In this document: positions 55,580-64,000 of the stretch, piece after piece
How the letters are laid out: each line of letters starts with the position of its first letter
Position numbering within the stretch: position 1 is the first letter of the stretch
DNA from: Elymus sibiricus
Taxonomy: Eukaryota; Streptophyta; Magnoliopsida; Poales; Poaceae
NCBI GenBank assembly: GCA_039707655.1
Contig: CM077663.1
Coordinates: 432,839,830 to 432,903,829, forward strand
Length of the DNA: 64,000 nt
Direction: 5' to 3'
The notes under the pieces: model-generated
What the model saw: only the letters and a program-made list of their open reading frames with translations
The model's database searches: none
Told to the model about the DNA's origin: nothing
Position numbers and translations under genes: made by a program

Positions 55580-56890
55580 GGATCTAGTTTAGAAACCTCT
55601 ACCATACGTTTGTTAAACTATGCAGTTTAAAACATTCACCCAAATTTTGTAGATATATAAGGATGTTGTGAAGGACACATGTAAATGTAATATATCATAT
55701 ATTAGTAAGCATAAATGATTTTTGGAGTATTATAATACTTGTGTTTTGCTTAGAATTATGAGATGAAATACATTTTCTCAAAAAAGGTTTAAGCATACCT
55801 ACTTAAATTAGTGTAATAAACCATATTTTGGCAAAAAATAATAATTCAAACTGAACATGACAAAGTATTTTTATAATCATACATTTTTAAAATTTGTAAG
55901 AAAGACATATCTTATATACGAACACCATTAAAATGTTAAATTTGCTAGCTATACTCTAAAAGTAATATTTAAGTTAATAAACCTAATGGTGTGTCAATAA
56001 AGATGACATGCATGAATAGTTATAGCAAACTAATAAAGTTTAGTATAAACAAGCCTAGGAATAGTTTCAAATCCATGTTACAAAAATAATCCAGAAGTGT
56101 TTCTGAGCCTCAAGGAAGATCCACTAACCTAGTTCAAAATGTCTCAATTTGTGAGCTCGCCCAACGTCAAGGTCATGCAGATACTAAACATAGATGTCAC
56201 GCAGAGTCACTTCAGACTCGTCTGTGGGCTATGAAGAACTCAAAGTGGTGTTGGTACTGATCATATCTAATTATTGTATTTTTGTTTTTATTTTTCTATA
56301 ATGGTTTAGGTCTCCTGAATATTAAATCTTTGCTTTAGTATCCTGAAAAATGGATTTTTTGCTCTAGTTCCCTGCATAATTTCTTGCTTCTTTTGGTGCC
56401 CCGACCTGTACACATTGAAGGGAATAAATATTACGATCACAATTGCAAAGTGACAAAAATGTTATTGTTCTCGTTATTGAATGCACATCAACTTCTTTGT
56501 TGTCATTGTGTTGTCACTTCGCTCTCATTTTATGCAACTACAATTTTTATTTGCTCCATCCCCATTCGAGTGTGGCCTTCATAGTTGGTGTCACAAAGGT
56601 AGGTTTTGGTTTCACTTTTTTTCTATTTTGATCATAGTCTACTTATTCGTCATTTCCACAATGTGGTGGCCTTTGAACAACCAGGCTTGTGAGAGTGCGA
56701 ACCCGTGACAGCTATATCTCAATCTTGCGAGACGATAGCTCCTCTAGCCTTCAACGGCCGCTAGGATGACGCATCCCAATAACGGTTGTTATATTGGTTT
56801 GTGGGGAGGGCGTTAAACTTTTTCCGTATACACACCGAACATGTTTAGATCAATGTTGATGATATCGCTTATCGTTAGCGTCTCGGTCAG
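55580..56890. other. AT-rich intergenic DNA
   Basis: No gene, tRNA or complete repeat was identified. Short frames at 56384-56708 overlap on one strand and lack domains. Confidence 0.4.
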
Positions 56891-57310
56891 CTGGGGATTA
56901 GAGAATATTCGAAAATCGGTCGATTAATCGATTTTATCGGTCGACTATTAATCGGCTATTTTTTGCAAATCCTAGGTTCCCAACAGTAAAATAAGTTATA
57001 TTCAACACCAAAACAATATTGGACAGAAGTGTTACCTTGATTCCTAGCCTTTGAATCCTCGTATAATGATAAACAAAATAGGACAACAATACATATTGTG
57101 TAACAAGGTCCACAAAACACAAATAAACATAGTTTTTGCAAACATAATGCTATGAATAGGCCCGATTTATCGGTAGATTCCCGATAAATCGCTTGTCATA
57201 GCGATAAATCAGCCAAAACGATAAACGGTGAAGATAAGGCGTAATCTTATCGGTCACCCCAAGAGTAGCGATAAATCGAACGATAAATCGCTGAATCGGA
57301 AGATTTTTTG
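56891..57310. repeat. Cluster of CGATAAATCG-type motifs
   Basis: Repeated short motifs GATAAATCG and their complements (CGATTTATCGG, CGATTAATCGATTTTATCGG) occur at both ends of an interval of about 400 bp. Dense subterminal motifs are typical of DNA transposons, but I could not define matching termini or a target duplication. Confidence 0.5.
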
Positions 57311-57930
57311 AACAGTGGTTTAGATACACGTTGAAATTTCCTTAAATATATGTTAAATATTTATCTGAATACACGTTAAACATTTTTCAAATGCATATTG
57401 AACATTCTATTATATACAATTTGAATATTTTGAATGCACGCTGAAATTTCTTTATACATGCTGAACATTTGCCAAATGCACATTTAACATTTTTTAAATA
57501 CATGATGAACATTTTCTATGGACAAACTGAACATTTTTCATAAACCTAATGAACATTTTTTTTATTCAACATGTAAACATTTCTTAAGTGCTTATGAAAT
57601 TTTTAAAAATGGTGCAAAACATTTTTATATATTTTTACATATCTTAAAAACATATGAACAAAATTTTAAATTGGATGAACATTTTCAAAAATGTCATGAA
57701 CATATATTTAAAATGCGGGAACATTGTTTTAATGTGATAAACAAAATATTTAATGACGCAAACTTTTTATACGAATTATGCAAAGTATTTTATAATGGCA
57801 AATGTACTTTGTTAAAACTTAAGTAAGCTAATTTTGAAAATTTAAATTAATTTGTATCTGAAATATTTATACACATAAATACATTTTTTAAATATAAACC
57901 GAAGTAAAATAAAGAAAATAAAAAGAAAAA
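57311..57930. repeat. Degenerate TGAACATTT short repeats
   Basis: There are many loosely spaced copies of (T)GAACATTTTT and GTTAAACATTT with AT-rich spacers. The 57518-57826 frame is an artefact of this periodicity. Similar stretches lie at 61630-61990 and 62740-63090. Confidence 0.7.
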
Positions 57931-58206
57931 AACAAACAAACAAAACTAACAACTACTAATGTAGCATTACTGACCCATTCACTAAACGCTCTGCTTCAAG
58001 CGAGATGGTACTCGGTCTCGCTAGGTAGTATGGGGGCGTGGACAACTAATCAGCGAGTACTCTTTGGGAAGCCCCCTCTAGGGTCGTTTATGGTGTGCTG
58101 GGAGCGCATCACTTGGCGTGTTCTCAGCTGCCATCACGTGTCGTGTGCTGGGCTCTCCCTTCGAATTTTGATTTTTTGTACGCGTTTTTGGCCTTTAACG
58201 CGTTTT

Positions 58207-59470
58207 CGGAATAATGTTTTCTTCTTTCTTATGATGATGATGATCAGTCTGGTGCTGGGATTAGAATCTAGGTAAATTGCCGTCTGCATGCAGCTGTAGC
58301 GAAATGTATGAAATGAGGAGGAAAAAAAACTAGTGTTAATTTGCCTGATTTGTGATGTTGTGCATAGAAGTGCATACACATGCCAAAGTAAATCAGCAAT
58401 ATGTTTCCAGAGCTGGTCATATAGTGTTTGAAAACATTCAACGAGACTATCAAAGTTGATTAGCTGAAAAAGGTAAGTCATGACACATTGACCAGTACTA
58501 TAATACTATGTCCGATCCAAAATAAATGTCACAGTTTTAAACTAAGGTTAGTTTAGTTCAAAACTGTGGGACTTATTTAGGATCGGAGGGAGTACTGGTT
58601 AACATTGATTGCTGTAGATCTATTTTTTCAACTCTTTAGCACCTTTGGAGATGGTTTGGGGAGGTAGATTAGATAGAAACATCGAGACACCAGCACTGAT
58701 TAAGAAATGAGAAACGGTTCAGGAGAATTAAATAATCTGCATGTAACCTATACATATAGCAATAGGAAATCAAGGAGAATCATCTTCTTTACTTACCTGT
58801 TAACCACAAGACAAAATCGTTTGTCATGTACACTGGCATTGAAGAAACTATCGTCGTTTAGTGGCGGATCTAGGAATTCAACTTTGGGTGTTCAATTTTA
58901 TTGTTGCTGAAGATTATCTCCAAGCTGCTCCATATGAGGTGTGAGTAGTACATCTCTGAGACTACTGGTTTGTAGTATTAGCTATGTACTAATCTTTGTT
59001 ATTGCGCTACATGTCTAGGTCATATGAGTTGTCTATCATAATTATGGTTATCTATGTAATTTGTGTGGTGGATCTTTTGCTATGTGGTGATAATTTCATT
59101 ATGATGTTTTTATCATGGTTGCAAGATTATTTGTACATTTATGGGTCTCTGTTCGATTATTCTATCTTTTGCAAGTTTAGATGAAAGGACGATATGGGAA
59201 GCAGTGTCCATTACATGTAGTGGATCACTATTTGTGAAATAATCCTAGTGATAGAAAAAAAATCTGATGGGTTTGGCACACTAAGGGTAAAAAGTGGATG
59301 CCTATACAACTAACGAGGTGCAAGGTAAGCGAAATATATTCTCAACACTATCATCATGCTTTGCTCTACTCAATATGGTGAAGCTAATACTTACTCCGTA
59401 ATTCTTAGGTGTGAGTGTTTCGGTCGCCAAAATACAATATTATTCAATCTATATCTATACCAAATTAATA
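58207..59470 (+). repeat. Copied GH3 3' flank, copy C
   Basis: Starting at GGAATAATGTTTTCTTCTTT it matches the GH3 3' UTR (47463 onward) and continues through the Stowaway site, CATCGAGACACCAGCACTGA and ATGAAAGGACGATATGGGAA to about the 48690 equivalent. It contains no coding exon. Its left join is at CGCGTTTTCGGAATAATG. Confidence 0.88.
58507..58593. mobile_element. Stowaway MITE (fuller copy)
   Basis: About 87 bp with left end GTCCGATCCAAAATAAATGT and right end TTTAGGATCGGAGGGAGTA. The inverted-repeat interior matches the remnant at 47771-47849. Confidence 0.8.
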
Positions 59471-59724
59471 ATAAAGAAAGACGTGTTTCTCTAAATTTTT
59501 TGGCTATCCACCCATATAATTACTTTTTAGTTTCTAAGATTTTTTTCCAACGTGGTTCTAATTTTTTTGCGCAAAAAAGTAGCAAAGGGTGCACTCAGCC
59601 GGATACAAATTAAGCTCAAAAGAACAAAGAGCGGGGGATTCGATCATGCGTCTCCTGTGTACAGGATCACGCCGCAGACAAGTAGGGTAGGATAGCTTTT
59701 TTTATTTAGGGGACTAGGCTAGGA

Positions 59725-59938
59725 TAGTTTTTTTTGGGATAAACCACACGCTTTATTCATTAATTCAAAAATTCAGGGATACAATTGATATCAGGCCGTT
59801 GTAGGAGCCAAAGATGGCGACCTACCGATAAACTAGTGCATACTTAATGATGCTATGTGCCTCGATGTTCGATGCCCTTCCTTCAAAGATGAAGGAGGAA
59901 TGCCGGTGTGCTAGTGATGGCACTTGGCACTTAAGAGA
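59725..59938 (-). mobile_element. LINE 3' end fragment
   Basis: A T-run at about 59729-59737, followed by GGGATAAACCACACGCTTTA, is the reverse complement of a LINE tail. The rest reads as low-complexity LINE 3' sequence and stops where Helitron 2 begins. Sequence right of the Helitron (62396 onward) may continue the same fragment. Confidence 0.55.
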
Positions 59939-62395
59939 TTAGCACAAATGCCCGTGCGTTGCAACGGGAGAAACAAACTCACGCATAAAAAATTCTACAC
60001 ACAAACCCTTCCATAAATTCTCTTCATCCCCCCCCCCCCCCCCCCCCCGGGCTAGAATTTCACATGTGTGGGCCTCGCCCCTCACCATTCGTCCAATTAA
60101 AAGTTTAAAACGCGCCAGTTCAGGAATCAACCCGTAAACTTATGTAAAGCTCTGCACGTCTAGCAAAACTCCTCACGCACAACCCCAACGAGTCATCTGT
60201 GTTGTCACTTCTCCTGTGTCATCATCGCCGATGGTGGTCACTTAAAACAAATGTGATCAATCCCAAGGCGGACATGCCGATTTCACAAGCCTCTCCCTAC
60301 ACCGTCTTGTAGGTCCTCGTGTGTTGCAACCGTCACATACATCTCACGTGGTTGAACACCAATCATGTCTTAACATATCAGGCGATGCATTTCCTTCTCA
60401 ACGTACACGATAATAATTATTAATACAAATTAAGTTAAGGCAGGAGGGAATTAATTACTTGAGTCATCATAAACTGCATGCACTTCACTGTCGTCACCGC
60501 CCACCTTCTTCATCTCTGACATGAACTTGGGCATGTTTCTTACAGCGACCTATGCGCGTGTTCTTACGCCATAGCCAATATTCTTACAGCGAACCATAGT
60601 TTTAAATACCGAATGAGCAACTCACCAGTTGGACCGCCGGTTCATCAATTCATCCGTGACAAAAAAAGAATATTAAAGTTATAAAAAAACCTTATATCAA
60701 ATGAGTACCCGTAATATTGTCTGTGGCCTAGTTGGTTATTGGTCCTTTAGCGTGCATGGGCTCAAAGTCAACGGTTTGATCACAATTTGGCGCACCATTT
60801 CACAAATATTTTCCTGGTTTTCTATGAAGTCTTGAAAAAGATACAAGGCGTTGGCTCCCATTGACATGGCGGAGGCAACCCGCGACGACAGGGCCGCTTG
60901 CTGCAATCCTTCCCTTAATGTGCAACCGTTATCCCTTAATTATGGATGCATTAACACCCCACAGATCGCGCATCCGGACACACAAATCAAGCCCCACAAC
61001 CCCTCCCTTTTTTGCATGGGGCAATTAATGGTCCAAATCGTCCTCCTTTTTGCATGAGCCACACAGTCTCGGGTTAATTCCTTCCCAGCCTCGGTTCTAA
61101 CTCTGTGTTTTTTAGTCCCAAGGAGGCACGTTGATACCACGAGCCAATAGTGAACGTATATAAATCAGTGTGATTCAATATAAACTCCCAAGGTGGGATT
61201 ATTCACAAATAAATGTCAGCTAAGTTGGTTACCATAGTTTCCCTTTATATGGGAGGTGTTGTGTTCGATTCCCGACTGTGTGAACAGTTTTTTACTTGAT
61301 TTTATGAAGCCCACACGCATCCCATAAATTGGTGGGCTTTGATAGCCCACACTGGCCCAGTCAAGCGAGCGTGCGAGCCAGAAATAAAAACATGTGAGGG
61401 AGCTTGCGCATCCTAACAAAAATAAGGAAAATCCTATTTGACGCCCGCAGGCGTCAAACAGGCGTGGCTTCGCTGAAGCTTCAGCTCCTGACACCACAGT
61501 CTGGGCCGGCCCATAGGGGCTGTGCTGTTCATCTTGTTTCTATTTTTTTTTGTTCACTTTGGTTACTATTTCTCTTCTTTTCCTTTTCCTGTTTTCCTTT
61601 TTCCTTTTTCCTTTTACTTTTTTTTCGTGTTTTTATACAATGTTCATTGCGTGTATTAGAAATTGTGCAACCAATATACAATTGTTCATTGTGTTTCTGA
61701 AATTTGTTCAGTGTATATTACCACAAATGTTCACTGTGTATTCGAAAATTGTTCAACGTATTCATTGTGTTTCTGAAAATTGTTCAGTGTATATTACCAC
61801 AAATGTTCAATGTGTATTCGAAAATTGTTCAACGTACTTTACAAATGTTCAATGCGAATTCAAAAACTGTTCAACGTATATATGTCATATTGTTTCGAAA
61901 ATGTTCATCGTTATTTCTAGAAAATTTCATCATGTATTAATAAAAATGTTAATCGTACATTAAGAAAATGTTCAACGGATTTTGACAAATTATTTTTTCT
62001 AGAAAATTCGTGAATTGTTTTTGCCTTTTATTCCTTCGTTCTTGTTTCTCTGTCCCTTTTGACGCCTGCTGCCTTTTGTTCTTAAATATTAGAGCGCTCT
62101 GTTACACACTAGCATTGAGCAGCTGAAGTGGTAAATAGCATCTACTCTCTATCGTTGGTTGTGGGTTCGAATCCTATAAAGAGTATCATTTTTTGGGAAT
62201 TCTAATAGCGCCTCGCACTGATGCAATAAAATGGGCCGGCCCGTTCAGATGGACGCCTGCGCGAAAGCTCTTCTGGTTAACGCTCGCGAGCGTCCGCTAG
62301 GAGCTCTCCAAAAATAGGACCATCTCAATATTAAAATAATAATATTGAAACGGAACGAAACCAAAAATATCACCTACTTTATTAGTAGGTATAGA
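59939..62395 (-). mobile_element. Helitron-like element 2 (non-autonomous)
   Basis: On the minus strand it begins TCTATACCTACTAATAAAG and ends with a hairpin (CCCGTTGCAACGCACGGG), twelve bases and CTAA. It sits between A and T. Termini agree with element 1 (32598-37014). The 2457 bp carry no Rep/helicase. Inside are a C-homopolymer of about 19 bases (about 60030-60048), a GC-rich GACGCCCGCAGGCGTC palindrome (about 61440) and near-identical units of about 78 bp at 61687-61836. Confidence 0.72.
61687..61836 (+). repeat. Tandem duplication of about 78 bp
   Basis: Two nearly identical units contain TTCAGTGTATATTACCACAA, then ATGTTCA, and TGTGTATTCGAAAATTGTTC. Frames here (for example 61704-61940) are repeat artefacts. 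Confidence 0.8.
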
Positions 62396-63612
62396 TACCA
62401 AGCGTTCTCGGCCCAAGACAGAACATTACATGGCCGGTATGGGATGGGCGCTGGATAGAAAATAGTGCAGAAGAGCGAAGGTTAGCTAGGGTGGCGCGTG
62501 GGCTTGGCTCATGGCAGTGAGGTGGCTGGGCGGTTGGACGGCTTCGGTCGAGACCCCCTGTTTGACGCCCGCATGCGACAAAAAAGAGGGACCTTCCCAC
62601 AGGAGTGCGCCTTCTTGGCCGGCTGCCTGCGAGTTTTTTTTTTCTCTTTTCTTTTGTCGGTTTAGTGCAGTGTTGGGTTTTATTGCAGAGGGCAATACTG
62701 TAGCATTCTGTTAACCAAATTGGACCGGTTTTTGGTCAGTTTTTATTTTGAACATTTCAAAAATTACATATTCTACATTTTGTAATATATCTTGAACACT
62801 TTCTTTATATATGATGAACATTTTAATGATAGACGATGAACTTTTTCAATATACAATGGATATTTCTGAAAAGTATTATCTTTCAACAATTTGCGAATAC
62901 ACATGGAACATTTGTGTCATATACGCTGATATTTTTTCAGAAATACAGTTCTAAACATTTGTATATTCATTGCACAATTTCTAATGTACGGTGAACATTT
63001 TATATGCATGATGAACTTTTTTTAATATACCTTGAACATTTTCTTATTATACGATGAGCATTTTATTAAGACGCGATGAACTTTGTATAATACATGAAAA
63101 AAATATAAACAAAAACGGTAAAAAAGAATACGACAAAAAACAGAATTGAGGCGTACTGGGTCGGCATGGCTGATGCGGCCCACGAGCTCGGGCTTAGAAA
63201 CACCACATCCCAGTTTATATACATATTTGGGTTCTTAGGCATCAAGGAGCTGTTTCAGAAATTAACAAAGAAAATAATGAGGCGTGAATAAGATTTGTCC
63301 TTAGAGCAATGAGCCATTATGCATAGTTAAGCCGACAAGATGGGATTCATGACATGCATGATAGTTAAAGGATTGTTAAATCCTTGGATCAATGAAAGAA
63401 AAAAAACGCAAAAAGAAATATAGGTGTGCCGTGAAGATGAGATCGACATATACCACTATTCTAGGAGCCTTGCACGTGGTGACTCACAGGATGATGCACA
63501 CAAAACACGTCAAAGCAGCCAACGCCAAAAGAAATATTGTGGAGATGAGATTGACATATACCACCATTGCTAGAGCCTTGCACGAGGTGACTCATGAAAG
63601 ATTGGAGAAGCG
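62396..63612. other. Intergenic DNA with degenerate repeats
   Basis: The interval 62740-63090 holds TGAACATTTT-type degenerate repeats. A direct duplication of about 57 bp lies at about 63435-63490 and 63541-63597 (GACATATACCACTATTCTAG and GACATATACCACCATTGCTA, with CCTTGCACG(T/A)GGTGACTCA). No gene was recognised. Confidence 0.5.
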
Positions 63613-63797
63613 TTGAACCCTTTGGTCTCGGGCCGTTGTATTTATTGAGTAATTGTTGTGGCTTACAAGTTAAGGGAGATCGCTAGGATTCTTCCCAGAG
63701 TTCGTACACGAGAAGGAAACAAGATTACAACGATAGACAGAAGAAGAGATAGATGAGTTTGAAAGGAATGCATAAAACTCTATCTAACTATCTAACA
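63613..63797 (-). repeat. Probable 3' LTR of a second Copia family
   Basis: On the minus strand the LTR starts TGTTAGATAGTTAGATAGAG right after a purine tract (GATTGAGGGAGGA). It probably ends at GGGTTCA near 63613. The left edge is a guess because the partner LTR is outside the window. Confidence 0.6.
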
Positions 63798-63815
63798 TCC
63801 TCCCTCAATCTAAAC

Positions 63816-64000
63816 CTACAGAGCCTTGGCTAGGTTGAGATTGTACTTGAATTCATTCAGCCTTCTCGTGGTAAGTGGTTTGGTAAAGCCATCGGCCAGT
63901 TGATCTCCTGTAGGAATAAACCTGATGTCAAGTAGCTTTCGAGCTACTCTTTCTCTGACAAAATGAAAATCAACTTCTATATGCTTTGTCCGTGCACGGA
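63816..64000 (-). CDS. Copia pol C-terminus (RNase H end), partial
   Basis: The last 61 codons of a Copia polyprotein, running off the right edge, with the stop at 63816-63818. The sequence includes [14 protein letters not shown] and [14 protein letters not shown], a hallmark of the Copia RNase H C-terminus. The family differs from the Angela copies, where the equivalent is HKRTRHIKR and NVADPMTKPL. Nothing can be said about the rest of the element. Confidence 0.92.
   Translation of the reverse strand, partial: RARTKHIEVDFHFVRERVARKLLDIRFIPTGDQLADGFTKPLTTRRLNEFKYNLNLAKAL

Noticed and set aside
57518..57826. A 102-codon frame rich in F, K, H and N
   Set aside because: It arises from the periodic GAACATTTT repeats and has no protein-like features beyond that periodicity.
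61210..61280. tRNA-like boxes (AGCTAAGTTGGTTA and TTCGATTCCCGAC); similar at 62120-62190
   Set aside because: The arms do not fold into a consistent cloverleaf and both lie in repeat DNA. They look like SINE or tRNA-derived debris.
61437..62325. Mutator-like element with degenerate GC-rich ends (GACGCCCGCAGGCGTC versus GGACGCTCGCGAGCGT)
   Set aside because: The inverted similarity is weak and I could not find a 9-bp duplication, so I left it within Helitron 2.

Overview
This is nuclear DNA from a Triticeae grass (wheat or a close Aegilops/Triticum relative). It shows an Angela/BARE-type Copia LTR family, a Gypsy family and a solo LTR that I recognise from wheat, an Au-type SINE, Stowaway MITEs, and one spliced plant gene among nested transposons. 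Element family names come from memory of typical LTR ends, not from a database search.

Layout. 1-7170: internal domain and 3' LTR of an Angela-like Copia element (copy 1) inserted in a small coiled-coil gene, whose 5' part remains at 7171-7603. 8952-17961: complete Gypsy-type element (TSD TGTGC) with decayed gag/protease and no reverse transcriptase or integrase, carrying on the opposite strand an apparently intact six-exon gene (13863-16931). 18640-27564: complete, young, coding-intact Angela-like element (copy 2, minus strand, TSD ACATC). The Gypsy element and copy 2 both sit in an older tandem array of about 245-bp hairpin-containing units. 28395-29894: solo LTR (TSD AGGCG). 31532-31830: Au-like SINE. 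32598-37014 and 59939-62395: two Helitron-like elements in the same orientation. 38131-40871: PIF/Harbinger-type transposon (TSD TAA) that encodes only the Myb/SANT-like ORF1.

The one clear host gene is a GH3-family acyl-acid amido synthetase at 44706-47317. It has four coding exons and 581 residues, and is very like rice JAR1/GH3.5 (jasmonoyl-isoleucine synthetase). Its probable leader exon lies about 2.7 kb upstream. The leader intron contains an internally deleted hAT transposon (TSD CGTGCAAC), and a MITE sits at the promoter/leader boundary. The promoter region also carries duplicated segments. Downstream, the end of the last exon and its 3' flank have been partly copied at least twice (49104 onward, and 58207-59470). 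These copies were later broken by a GC-rich non-LTR insertion, a foldback MITE and LINE fragments. Since rice JAR1 is on chromosome 5, a group-1 long-arm location is a reasonable inference.

The rest is AT-rich intergenic DNA with short 5'-truncated LINE insertions, degenerate short repeats, and at the right edge the 3' end of a different Copia element (minus strand). I see no rRNA genes, functional tRNA genes or CRISPR arrays. The most unusual items are the intact spliced antisense gene in a pol-less Gypsy element, the ORF1-only Harbinger element, the variable palindromic minisatellite in the Angela LTRs, and the transposon-remodelled JAR1 locus.
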